From NCBI RefSeq assembly GCF_012910905.1, contig NZ_WTVN01000009.1, positions 1 to 64,000 of the forward strand: DNA of 64,000 nt, read 5' to 3'. This DNA is from Aromatoleum toluvorans. Lineage in GTDB: Bacteria > Pseudomonadota > Gammaproteobacteria > Burkholderiales > Rhodocyclaceae. Both the position numbers and the translations under genes were made by a program. The notes beneath the pieces were generated by a model. It ran no database searches. It saw nothing but the letters and a program-made list of their open reading frames with translations, and had not been told where the DNA came from. Every line of letters begins with the position of its first letter. Within the stretch, counting starts at the first letter, position 1. Shown piece after piece: positions 8,961 to 16,834 of the stretch.

Positions 8961-9173
8961 TCAGTTGGCCGCCGGAGCCGCAGCCTTCTTGGCCGGCGCC
9001 TTTTTGTGGGCAGCTTTCTTGGTGTGCTTGACGGCCTTCTTCGCGGGAGCCTTGGTGCTCATGGCCTGGTCGGCAGCAGCGGGGGCGGCGTCGGCCGGGG
9101 CGGCAGCCGAGGCGGACAGGGCGAAAGCGGCGGCGGTGGCAGCGATAAGGGCCTTGATGTACTTCGATTGCAT
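8961..9173 (-). CDS. Small secreted Lys/Ala/Pro-rich protein (Asr-like composition)
   Basis: 70 residues. Residues 1-23 form a clean signal peptide (IKALIAATAAAFALSASA). The mature part is almost only Ala, Lys, Pro and a few His, in repeated KKA/PAKKA units (KAPAKKAVKHTKKAAHKKAP). An AGGAG ribosome binding site lies 6 bases ahead of the ATG. The layout (signal peptide plus a basic, low-complexity, repetitive tail) is like the acid-shock protein Asr, but composition alone cannot prove homology. It sits next to a two-component operon and behind a strong hairpin. Possible roles are periplasmic polycation or proton buffering, or envelope binding; none is proven. Confidence 0.7.
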   Translation of the reverse strand: MQSKYIKALIAATAAAFALSASAAAPADAAPAAADQAMSTKAPAKKAVKHTKKAAHKKAPAKKAAAPAAN

Positions 9174-9301
9174 GGTGACTCTCCTGTGCTTGGATGGACG
9201 ACGGTTTCGTCGTGAGGAGGAGTCTGTGCCCGCCGGGATTAAGCCGTACTCACCCGCAACATTAAGAAAAAATCAGATTTCATGCGGCCGCGCTCAGCCC
9301 C

Positions 9302-9868
9302 TCAGCGCCGTCGCACCATCTCGCGGATCATCGCGGAGAACTGCTCGGCCGTTTCGTGCTGCACGAAGGCCGGGCCGAGCAGCGGGGGCAGCCAGAAATC
9401 GGGCTGGATCTGCGCGTGATAGCGGAGCAGCGTCCCGCCCGGCTCCGGCTCGAGGCGCATCAGGCTTTCCATGTGCCGGACGTTGCCCCGGATCCCCAGC
9501 GACCGGATCTCGCGCGGAAAGAAGAGCCGGATATCGCGCTCCGACTCGAAGTCCGTCCAGAACACGCCGTAGCGCGCCGTGCCCGTCTGGCGCACGCGGA
9601 TCAGGTCGCTGCTGCGCTCCGTCACCTGGCTGGTCTTCAGGTTGGGGACGAAGCTCGCCATGTGCTCGAAATCGGTCAGGACCTCCCACGCCAGTTCCGG
9701 GCTGACCGGCGCGTGGGCCGCCATGTCGATGGTGAAACCGCCTGCGATCCGCGCGACGCGCACGTCATCCGTCGCCACCGCGGGCGGCGCATCGGCGGCG
9801 CTGGCATCCGCGGCGGGCAGCAGCAGCGCCAGGAGCAGGAGGCCGAGGCGGACCGGGGCGCAAGGCAT
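9302..9868 (-). CDS. Exported SRPBCC (START/polyketide cyclase-like) protein
   Basis: 188 residues from the ATG giving MPCAPVRLGLLLLALLLPAA, a clear signal peptide ending near ASA. The frame is open for 49 more codons upstream, but that part is Arg-rich and lacks a start signal. The mature part has the SRPBCC pattern: a first beta strand, then APVSPELAWEVLTDFEHMASFVPNLKTS, an alternating strand pattern, and a C-terminal amphipathic helix (AEQFSAMIREMVRRR). Such proteins bind hydrophobic ligands in a cavity. It is divergent from the response regulator gene at 10014, sharing a 145-base control region. Ligand unknown. Confidence 0.8.
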   Translation of the reverse strand: MPCAPVRLGLLLLALLLPAADASAADAPPAVATDDVRVARIAGGFTIDMAAHAPVSPELAWEVLTDFEHMASFVPNLKTSQVTERSSDLIRVRQTGTARYGVFWTDFESERDIRLFFPREIRSLGIRGNVRHMESLMRLEPEPGGTLLRYHAQIQPDFWLPPLLGPAFVQHETAEQFSAMIREMVRRR

Positions 9869-10013
9869 GGCGGAATATCCTGTCGGTTCGGGCGGGGCCG
9901 GGCGTCGCGGGACGCGACGGAAAGGCACGCAGCGTAACGCAATGCGGAAATGCGTGCCTGCCGCTTGCATAATATGCATCATTCCGGATTCCGCTCCCGC
10001 AAGCTTCGCCACC

Positions 10014-10676
10014 ATGAGACTGCTGCTGATCGAAGACGATCCGATGATCGGTGCCGGCGTGCAACAGGCGCTGCGCCAGGACGGCTATGCCGTCGACTGG
10101 GTGCGCGACGGCATCGCCGGCGAACTCGCGATCGGCGACAACCCCTACGACCTCGTGCTCCTCGACATCGGCCTGCCGCGCCGCAACGGCATCGAACTGC
10201 TGCAGCGCCTGCGCACGGCCGGCCACGCGCTGCCGGTGCTGGTGCTGACGGCGCGGGACGCGGTGGCCGACCGCATCCGCGGGCTCGATGCGGGCGCGGA
10301 CGACTACCTCGTCAAACCCTTCGACCTCGACGAGCTCTCGGCGCGCGTGCGGGCGCTGCTGCGCCGCCAACGCGGCCAGGCCAGCCCCGTGATGACGCTC
10401 GGTGCGCTTCAGGTCGACCCCGCGAGCCGCGCCGTGACGCTGGCGGGCGAGGCGGTACGGCTGTCCGCGCGCGAGTTCGCGCTGCTGTCGGCCCTGCTGG
10501 AGCATCCGGGCCGCCCGTTGTCGCGCGCGCAGATCGAGGAAAGGATCTACGGCTGGGACGAGGAAGTCGACAGCAATGCCGTGGAGGTGCATATCCACTC
10601 GCTGCGCCGCAAGCTGGGTGCCGAATGGATCCGGAACCTGCGCGGTGTCGGCTACTACGTGCCGGAACAGCCATGA
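10014..10676 (+). CDS. OmpR-family response regulator, QseB/PmrA-like
   Basis: 220 residues, the length of QseB/PmrA regulators. Receiver domain with E7-D8-D9, phosphoacceptor Asp51 (LVLLDIGLPRRNG) and Lys in DDYLVKPFDL; the C-terminal winged helix ends in SNAVEVHIHSLRRKLG and IRNLRGVGYYV, typical of the QseB/PmrA branch. The stop overlaps the ATG of the kinase gene (ATGA). A perfect PmrA-type box lies just downstream of the pair, in front of htrA, which makes htrA a likely target. Orthology to QseB or PmrA specifically cannot be settled here. Confidence 0.92.
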   Translation: MRLLLIEDDPMIGAGVQQALRQDGYAVDWVRDGIAGELAIGDNPYDLVLLDIGLPRRNGIELLQRLRTAGHALPVLVLTARDAVADRIRGLDAGADDYLVKPFDLDELSARVRALLRRQRGQASPVMTLGALQVDPASRAVTLAGEAVRLSAREFALLSALLEHPGRPLSRAQIEERIYGWDEEVDSNAVEVHIHSLRRKLGAEWIRNLRGVGYYVPEQP

Positions 10677-11986
10677 ACTCCCTGCGCCGCACGCTCGTAC
10701 TCTCGCTGCTCGGCGCGCTGGTGCTGGTGTTCGCGCTCGGCGGTGTCGCGACCTATCGCATGGCGCACAGCGAGATCGATGCGCTGATGGATTACAACCT
10801 GCGCCAGTTCGCGCTGTCGCTGCGCGACCGGCGCTTTGCCGGCCCGAACGTCGCACCGCTCGCGCCGCCGGAGGAATCACTGGACCTCGTGATCCAGATC
10901 TGGGACGACACCGGGGTGCGCCTGTATCTCTCGCACCCGCACACCGCGCTGCCGGCGCGCGCGCAGCTGGGCTACACGACGGTCACCACGTCCGAAGGCG
11001 ATTGGCGCGTGTATTCGATCCCGCTGCTCGACCACGTGATCCAGATCGCCCAGCCGATGGCGGTGCGCAGCCGCCTCGCCGCCACAGCGGCGCTGCGCAC
11101 CCTGATCCCGCTGATTGCGCTGACCCCGCTGCTGGGGGCGCTGATCTGGTTCCTGGTCGGCCGCGGCCTGCGCCCGCTCGAGCGGCTCGCGCGGGAGGTC
11201 GCGACACGCCGCGCCGATTCGCTCGACGCGTTGCCGCTCGCGGGCATCCCGGACGAGGCGCGGCCGCTGGTGCGCGCGCTGAACGAACTGCTCGAACAGC
11301 TGCGGCACGCGATGAGCGCCCAGCGCGCCTTCGTCGCCGACGCGGCGCACGAGCTGCGCACCCCGCTCGCGGCGCTGCAGATCCAGCTCCAGCTGTGCGA
11401 ACGCGCCCGCGACGACGCGACACGCGCCGCCGCGCTGGGAGAACTGCGCACCGGGCTGGGCCGCGCGACCCATCTGGTCCAGCAGCTGCTGACGCTCGCC
11501 CGCGAGGAGCCGGGAGAAGGCGTTGCGGCACGGCGCGAGCGCGTCGTGCTCGCCGAACTCGCGCGCAAGTCGCTCGCCGACCACGCCGCACTGGCGGGCG
11601 AACGGGGCATCGATCTCGGGGCCGAGCTGCTCGACGACGGCCTCGCGACGATGGGCGAGGCGGCCGCGCTGCGCACGCTGGCCGGCAACCTGATCGACAA
11701 TGCCGTCCGCTACACGCCGCGCGGCGGCCGCGTGGATGTTTCGGTCGGCCAGGACGAGGGACGCTACTGGCTGCGCGTCGATGACAGCGGACCGGGCATC
11801 CCGCCCGAGGAACGCGAACGCGTGCTCGACCGCTTCTACCGCCCCGCCGGCCAGGAAGAATCCGGCAGCGGGCTCGGGCTGGCGATCGTCAGGAGCATCG
11901 CCCTGCGCCACGAGGCGCCGATCGTGCTGAACGCCTCGCCGCTCGGCGGTCTGCGCATTGCCGTCGGATTCCGGCCCGCGGTTTGA
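10673..11986 (+). CDS. Sensor histidine kinase, QseC/PmrB-like
   Basis: 437 residues. Membrane helices near 8-28 and 145-165 bracket a short periplasmic domain of about 110 residues. A HAMP segment, phosphoacceptor His226 (DAAHELRTPLAAL), N-box (GNLIDNAVRYTP), G1 (DDSGPGIP) and G2 (SGSGLGLAIV) follow. This matches the QseC family in domain order and length. It is translationally coupled to the regulator at 10014. Signals known for the family include cations, low pH, iron and hormone-like molecules; none can be assigned here. Confidence 0.92.
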   Translation: MNSLRRTLVLSLLGALVLVFALGGVATYRMAHSEIDALMDYNLRQFALSLRDRRFAGPNVAPLAPPEESLDLVIQIWDDTGVRLYLSHPHTALPARAQLGYTTVTTSEGDWRVYSIPLLDHVIQIAQPMAVRSRLAATAALRTLIPLIALTPLLGALIWFLVGRGLRPLERLAREVATRRADSLDALPLAGIPDEARPLVRALNELLEQLRHAMSAQRAFVADAAHELRTPLAALQIQLQLCERARDDATRAAALGELRTGLGRATHLVQQLLTLAREEPGEGVAARRERVVLAELARKSLADHAALAGERGIDLGAELLDDGLATMGEAAALRTLAGNLIDNAVRYTPRGGRVDVSVGQDEGRYWLRVDDSGPGIPPEERERVLDRFYRPAGQEESGSGLGLAIVRSIALRHEAPIVLNASPLGGLRIAVGFRPAV

Positions 11987-12009
11987 CGCGCGGGGCAAAT
12001 CAGCGCTTC

Positions 12010-12026
12010 CTTAAGCTTGATTTAAG
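12010..12026 (+). promoter_or_regulatory. PmrA/QseB-type box upstream of htrA
   Basis: CTTAAG (12010-12015), five bases, then TTTAAG (12021-12026): an exact fit to the published PmrA consensus YTTAAK-N5-YTTAAK. A -10-like TAGAGT (12038-12043) follows 11 bases after the second half-site, as expected for an activator that replaces the -35 contact. The box lies between the kinase gene and htrA. Confidence 0.7.
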
Positions 12027-12105
12027 TCAACGGCCCGTAGAGTGCCACCATCGCCTCCGGGAATGCATCCGATACCGGAACTTCCGGGACGGGAGGAATC
12101 GAATC

Positions 12106-13575
12106 ATGACTTCACAGACACTCAAGTTCGCCGGCGTCGCAGCCGCGACCATCGCCGCCACGATCTGGGGCGGCTACGAAATCGGCCACTCCGTTGCCCC
12201 GGCGGCCACTGCCGCCACGCCGGTCGCCATCCGCTCGGGACAGCCGCTTGCCGCCGCAGCGCTGCCGGACTTCGGCAGCATCGTCGAGTCCTACGGCCCG
12301 GCGGTCGTCAATATCAGCGTCGAAGGCACTGTGAAGACCACCGCGCGCGGGCGCAATCCGTTCGGCCAGCTCGACCCGGACGACCCCTTCTCCGAATTCT
12401 TCCGCCGCTTCGCCCCGCGCGGCAAGGGCAAGCCGAGCGAGCAGATCACGCACGGACAGGGCTCGGGCTTCATCGTGAGTGCCGACGGGATCGTGCTCAC
12501 CAACGCACACGTCGTGGCAGACGCCAACAACGTCACGGTCAAGCTCACCGACAAGCGCGAATTCACCGCCAAGGTGGTGGGGATCGACAAGCAGACCGAC
12601 ATCGCCGTGCTGCGCATCGACGCGCAGGGCCTCCCCACCGTGCCGCTCGGCGACCCGGCGGATCTGCGCGTCGGCGACTGGGTGCTCGCGATCGGCTCGC
12701 CCTTCGGCTTCGAGAACAGCGTCACCGCCGGCATCGTCTCGGCCAAGTCGCGCTCGCTGCCGGACGAAGGCTACGTTCCCTTCCTCCAGACCGACGTGGC
12801 GATCAACCCGGGCAACTCGGGCGGGCCGCTGCTCAACCTGAAGGGCGAGGTCGTCGGCATCAATTCGCAGATCTACAGCCAGTCGGGCGGCTACCAGGGC
12901 CTCTCGTTCGCGATCCCGATCAACGTCGCCGCGCACGTGAAGGACCAGCTGCTGGCGCAAGGCAAGGTCACGCGCGGACGGCTCGGCATCGCGATCCAGG
13001 ATCTCAACCAGGGGCTCGCCGATTCGTTCGGGCTCTCCGTCGCGCGCGGCGCCCTGGTGAGCCATGTCGAAGCCGGCAGCCCCGCCGCCGCGGCCGGACT
13101 GGAAGCCGGCGACGTGGTACTGAAGTTCAACGGGGAACCGATCGCGTCGTCCGCCGAGCTGCCGCCCCGGGTGGCGGTCGTGACGCCCGGGAAGCCGGTG
13201 AAGCTCGAGATCTGGCGCAAGGGCAAGGCGCTGGAGATCACCGTCACGGTGGGCGAGCAGCAGCCCGACAAGGTGGCGGCAGCCGATGAAGCCCCCCAGC
13301 CCGACGACGGCGGACGCCTTGGCGTCTCGGTGCGCCCGCTGACCAACGATGAGCAGAAAGCGACCGATACGCGCGGCGGGCTGCTGGTGCTGGATTCTTC
13401 CGGGCCGGCCTCCCGCGCCGGGATCGAGGAAGGCGACGTGATCCTCGCCGTGAATGGCAAGCAGGTGCATCGCGTGGATGAACTGCGCAAGCAGCTCGCC
13501 GATGCGGGCAAGCACGTCGCACTGCTGATCCAGCGCGGCGACGCGCGCATCTTCGTGCCGATCGAGCTGGGCTGA
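12106..13575 (+). CDS. htrA: Periplasmic serine protease HtrA/DegP (MucD type)
   Basis: 489 residues, started at the ATG behind GGGAGG. An N-terminal export signal (about residues 8-35) is followed by a trypsin-like domain with catalytic His135 (LTNAHVV), Asp165 (QTDIAV) and Ser238 (GNSGGPL), and then two PDZ domains (about 290-380 and 400-480). It degrades or refolds damaged envelope proteins in the periplasm. Codon 1 is 119 bases after the QseC-like kinase stop. A PmrA-type box with a -10-like hexamer in that gap suggests it is expressed under that two-component system, and that it can be transcribed apart from it. All catalytic residues are present. Confidence 0.93.
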   Translation: MTSQTLKFAGVAAATIAATIWGGYEIGHSVAPAATAATPVAIRSGQPLAAAALPDFGSIVESYGPAVVNISVEGTVKTTARGRNPFGQLDPDDPFSEFFRRFAPRGKGKPSEQITHGQGSGFIVSADGIVLTNAHVVADANNVTVKLTDKREFTAKVVGIDKQTDIAVLRIDAQGLPTVPLGDPADLRVGDWVLAIGSPFGFENSVTAGIVSAKSRSLPDEGYVPFLQTDVAINPGNSGGPLLNLKGEVVGINSQIYSQSGGYQGLSFAIPINVAAHVKDQLLAQGKVTRGRLGIAIQDLNQGLADSFGLSVARGALVSHVEAGSPAAAAGLEAGDVVLKFNGEPIASSAELPPRVAVVTPGKPVKLEIWRKGKALEITVTVGEQQPDKVAAADEAPQPDDGGRLGVSVRPLTNDEQKATDTRGGLLVLDSSGPASRAGIEEGDVILAVNGKQVHRVDELRKQLADAGKHVALLIQRGDARIFVPIELG

Positions 13576-13655
13576 CACAAACGAGTACCGACCGCCGCCC
13601 CTGCCGCAGTGCCCCGGGGGGCGACGGATGACAGCCGGAGGGGCACCGCACGGAC

Positions 13656-13694
13656 GGCCGGGCAGACGTCGCCCCCCCTGACACCTGCCCGGCC
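13656..13694 (+). terminator. 10-bp perfect inverted repeat downstream of htrA
   Basis: GGCCGGGCAG (13656-13665) and its exact complement (13685-13694) are separated by 19 bases, 81 bases after the htrA stop. There is no T-run behind it, so it is a hairpin that could stabilise or end the htrA transcript. The rest of the 247-base gap before 13823 holds nothing I recognise. Confidence 0.35.
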
Positions 13695-13822
13695 GGGCCC
13701 TACACGATGAAGAACGGGCGCGGCGGACAATTCCCGCCGACGCCGGCATACACCCGCACTCCCTGCCTCGCGGGTACAGTACCCCTTCCTTTGCCTTCCC
13801 CTGCCAGGAGAGACGCCCAGGC

Positions 13823-14392
13823 ATGCTCGCCGCCCGCATCGAAGCCCTGCTCTACCGCATCCTGCACTTCGCGGCGGCAGGGAAGCGGCTGTTGCTCGCC
13901 TGCGTCGCGCTGTCGTTCGTCGGCACCGTCACGGCCGCGTGGCCGGTCACGGCCGTGGTCGTCCCGGCGACCCTGATGGCAGCCGGGCGCTGGCGCGCCA
14001 TCAGCGGCGTGTCCGCGCTGGGCAGCGCGATCGGCGCGACGGTGCTGATGCTGGTCTTTCACCATCTCGGCTGGACCCAGCTGTTTGAGCGCTATCCCGA
14101 ACTGGTGACCGATGCGTCGTGGGCCCGGGTCATCGATTGGGGCGCGCGCTACGGCACCGTCGCGCTGTTCCTGGTCGCCCTGTCGCCGCTGCCGCAGACG
14201 CCGGCGCTGATGTTCTTCGGCGCGCTGCGCCCGGATTACGCCGGCGTGTTTGCCGCGATGCTGGCGGGCAAGCTGATCAAGTACAGCGCCTTCGCGTGGA
14301 CGTCCAGCCACTTCCCCGAGCGCGTCGGCAAGCTGCTCGGCGGCCTGCTGCGGCGCAGCCGCAAGCGCGGCACGGCCGACAGCGACGTGTAG
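13823..14392 (+). CDS. VTT-domain (DedA/SNARE-associated type) membrane protein
   Basis: 189 residues with about five hydrophobic segments. The region VALFLVALSPLPQTPALMFFGA (residues about 113-134; quoted in part) has the Pro-rich re-entrant loop typical of the VTT/DedA superfamily, YqaA-like branch. Such proteins sit in the inner membrane and are linked to lipid flipping and membrane homeostasis. An AGGAGA ribosome binding motif precedes the ATG. Stands alone between htrA and an RlmN-like gene. Family assignment moderately secure; substrate unknown. Confidence 0.7.
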   Translation: MLAARIEALLYRILHFAAAGKRLLLACVALSFVGTVTAAWPVTAVVVPATLMAAGRWRAISGVSALGSAIGATVLMLVFHHLGWTQLFERYPELVTDASWARVIDWGARYGTVALFLVALSPLPQTPALMFFGALRPDYAGVFAAMLAGKLIKYSAFAWTSSHFPERVGKLLGGLLRRSRKRGTADSDV

Positions 14393-14442
14393 GGCCCCCG
14401 CTGCGATCCACGGCGCGGCAGCCGTGCTAGCATCCGTCCCCC

Positions 14443-15501
14443 ATGCGTATCGAACACCTCCGCCAGCGCCTGCGAGACCTCGGCGCCAAGCCCTGCCACG
14501 AACAGGCGATCCTGCGCGCGTGGGCGCAGGCGCGGCCGCTCGACAGCGGGCGCAAGCGCGCCGACGGCTTCCTCTCGCCGCGCATCCTCGGCGCGCTGCC
14601 GGCGCTCGGCGAGGAGCTCGGCAATCTCGCCCGCGTGCTCTCCGAACATCCCGGCGAGGACGGCTCCGCGCGCCTGCTGGTGCAGCTCGCCGACGGCCAG
14701 TCGGTGGAAAGCGTGCTGCTGCTGCGCGACGGCCTGTGCGTGTCGTCGCAGGTCGGCTGCGCGGTCGGCTGCACCTTCTGCATGACCGGCCGCGACGGCC
14801 TCATCCGCCAGCTAGGCAGCGCCGAGATCGTCGCCCAGGTGGTGCTCGCGCGGGCGCGCCGCTTCGTGAAGAAGGTCGTGTTCATGGGCATGGGCGAGCC
14901 GGCGCACAACCTCGACAACGTGCTCGAAGCGATCGACTTCCTCGGCACCGAGGGCGGCATCGGGCACAAGAACCTGGTGTTCTCGACGGTCGGCGACCCG
15001 CGCGTGTTCGAGCGCCTGCCGCAGGAGCGCGTGAAGCCGGCGCTGGCGCTGTCGCTGCACACGACGTGCGCGGAGTTGCGCGAACAGCTGCTGCCGCGCG
15101 CGCCGCGCATCGCCCCCGAGGAGCTCGTCGAACGCGGCGAAGACTACGCACGCGCCACCGGCTACCCGATCCAGTACCAGTGGACGCTGCTCGCCGGCAT
15201 CAACGACACCGACGAGGAGATCGACGGCATCGTGCGCCTGCTCGCCGGCAAGTACGCGATCATGAACATGATTCCGTGGAACAGCGTGGACGGCTTCGGC
15301 TTTGCGCGGCCCGAACGCGGGCACGCCGAGGCGATCGCGCGCCGCCTGCACGAGCGCGGCGTGCTCACCAAGCTGCGCCAGTCGGCCGGGCAGGACGTCG
15401 ACGGCGGCTGCGGCCAGCTGCGCGCGCGCGTCGTGGCACCGCGCACGCCGGCCGTGCTGCGCCGCGTGCCCGCGACGGGCGCGGACCTGCGGCCCGACTG
15501 A
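14443..15501 (+). CDS. RlmN-family radical SAM RNA methyltransferase paralogue
   Basis: 352 residues. The radical-SAM cluster motif is CxxxCxxC in QVGCAVGCTFCMTG (residues about 103-116). The RlmN signature MGMGEPAHN and the C-terminal catalytic Cys in GGCGQLRARV are both present. RlmN methylates C2 of adenine 2503 in 23S rRNA and A37 in some tRNAs. Betaproteobacteria usually carry their main rlmN beside ndk/pilF/ispG-type genes; this copy has a different neighbourhood, so it is probably a second family member. The radical-SAM and methyl-carrier cysteines are intact, so it should be active. Its substrate may differ. Confidence 0.85.
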   Translation: MRIEHLRQRLRDLGAKPCHEQAILRAWAQARPLDSGRKRADGFLSPRILGALPALGEELGNLARVLSEHPGEDGSARLLVQLADGQSVESVLLLRDGLCVSSQVGCAVGCTFCMTGRDGLIRQLGSAEIVAQVVLARARRFVKKVVFMGMGEPAHNLDNVLEAIDFLGTEGGIGHKNLVFSTVGDPRVFERLPQERVKPALALSLHTTCAELREQLLPRAPRIAPEELVERGEDYARATGYPIQYQWTLLAGINDTDEEIDGIVRLLAGKYAIMNMIPWNSVDGFGFARPERGHAEAIARRLHERGVLTKLRQSAGQDVDGGCGQLRARVVAPRTPAVLRRVPATGADLRPD

Positions 15502-15508
15502 TCCGCCC

Positions 15509-16669
15509 TCAGTGCTCCTTGCCGTCGACGCGCGGCGCGAGCAGGAAGGGGATGTAGCGCCAGCCGAGGATCGCGAAGCACGCGAACCACGCCGTGGCGG
15601 CCAGATGCACCCACGCGGTGTAGGCGCCCGGCGCGAGCTGCGGCAGCACGACGCGCACGACGAATCCGGCCATCATGATCCACAGCAGCAGCTTGTCGCC
15701 GGCGTCGAAGACGACCTTGCGCCCCGTATGCCCCTTGGAGATGCGCACCAGCATCGCCGGGATGATCAGCCCCATCACGCCGAACGTGAACACGTGCACC
15801 GACACGCTGCCGACCCAGGCCGGCGACGCGTGCAGCGCGGCAAATTCGAGCAGCAGCTGGACGACGATGGCCGCGTAACCGAGGTACATCACCGCGAGAT
15901 CGATCCTGCGCATCGCGAGCTGCGGCTTCCACAGCATGAATCGCGCGACGAGCAGGAAGGCGAGCACGACCAGCAGCGCCCCCGCCATCGCCTTCGGCAT
16001 CCACGCGACGAACACCAGCGACAGCGCCAGCAGCTTGATCGGGTTGTCGAGCACCGGGTGGCGCACGATCTCGGCCTGGAACACGCCCTTCATGAACTGC
16101 GTCAGCGTGCGTTCGAGCATCACGAGGAAGGCGACGCGGAAGAGCCCGATCGCCATCGCGACGCCGGCCGGGACGTGCGCGCCGTCGAGGAGCAGCAGCT
16201 TGGCGGCGATGAAGAGCGGCAGCGCGACGAGGAAGAAGTAGTTGTCGCGGAAGCTGTCCCGGCTGCGATAGCGGATCAGCGTCCACAGCAGCATCGCGAC
16301 GATGGAGCCGAGAAAGACCAGGTTCGACAGCCAGAACAGCGCCGCCGGCCATGCGCCGCCCCAGGCCATGCCGATGCGCTCGAAGACCCACGCGGCGACG
16401 AGCCACATCAGCGCCACGCCGTGATAACCGCGGATCTGCACCCAGTTCTTCGACGCCGTCAGCAGGAAGCCGCCCATCACCGCCCAGCCGAAGCCGAAGA
16501 ACATCTCGTGCGCATGCCACTGCACGGGCGTGAAGCGCCCGGCCGGCGCCGGCAGCGCCCCGCTGAACATGAGCGCCCAGAGGAGCGGCAGACTCAGTCC
16601 CGCCAGGCAGGCGAGGCTGAAGAAGGGGCGGAAACCGACGAGCCAGACGGGATGGGTGATGAACTTCAT
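15509..16669 (-). CDS. nnrS: NnrS family heme/copper membrane protein
   Basis: 386 residues with about twelve membrane helices. Hallmarks are the N-terminal VGFRPFF motif, WHAHEMFFGFGWAVMGGFLL (residues about 50-69) and later GLIIPAMLVRISKGHTGR, as in NnrS. NnrS is an inner-membrane heme- and copper-containing protein that protects denitrifying and nitrite-exposed bacteria against nitric oxide and nitrosylation of metabolites. The start is the ATG giving MKFITHPVW. It converges with the RlmN paralogue, 7 bases between stops. Supports a denitrifying or NO-exposed lifestyle together with the SHP operon at 49.7 kb. Confidence 0.9.
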   Translation of the reverse strand: MKFITHPVWLVGFRPFFSLACLAGLSLPLLWALMFSGALPAPAGRFTPVQWHAHEMFFGFGWAVMGGFLLTASKNWVQIRGYHGVALMWLVAAWVFERIGMAWGGAWPAALFWLSNLVFLGSIVAMLLWTLIRYRSRDSFRDNYFFLVALPLFIAAKLLLLDGAHVPAGVAMAIGLFRVAFLVMLERTLTQFMKGVFQAEIVRHPVLDNPIKLLALSLVFVAWMPKAMAGALLVVLAFLLVARFMLWKPQLAMRRIDLAVMYLGYAAIVVQLLLEFAALHASPAWVGSVSVHVFTFGVMGLIIPAMLVRISKGHTGRKVVFDAGDKLLLWIMMAGFVVRVVLPQLAPGAYTAWVHLAATAWFACFAILGWRYIPFLLAPRVDGKEH

Positions 16670-16834
16670 GCGATGGTGAACACGAGCTGAAACGGATGTC
16701 CGGATTGAACCGCGGCCCATTCTGGGCAAGGTCCGCGCGCAACGCCTTGATCTGCGACATTTCGCGCCACCTGTCATCTCTCCGTCCTCAGCCGCATGAC
16801 ACAATGCCCGCAACCGATTCGCGACGCCAGGACC

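Noticed and set aside
9238-9266. Two CTTAAT half-sites (reverse strand) upstream of the Lys/Ala-rich gene as a PmrA box
   Set aside because: They are 23 bases apart instead of 11, so they do not form the paired site; they may be chance or two separate weak sites.
9966-9978. TGCATA-A-TATGCA dyad upstream of the response regulator at 10014 as an operator
   Set aside because: It may be one, but it overlaps a -10-like CATAAT and is short; no link to a regulator family could be supported.
9950-10672. Open frame joined ahead of the QseC-like kinase
   Set aside because: It overlaps the response regulator in another frame; the kinase starts at the ATGA junction with a proper first helix.
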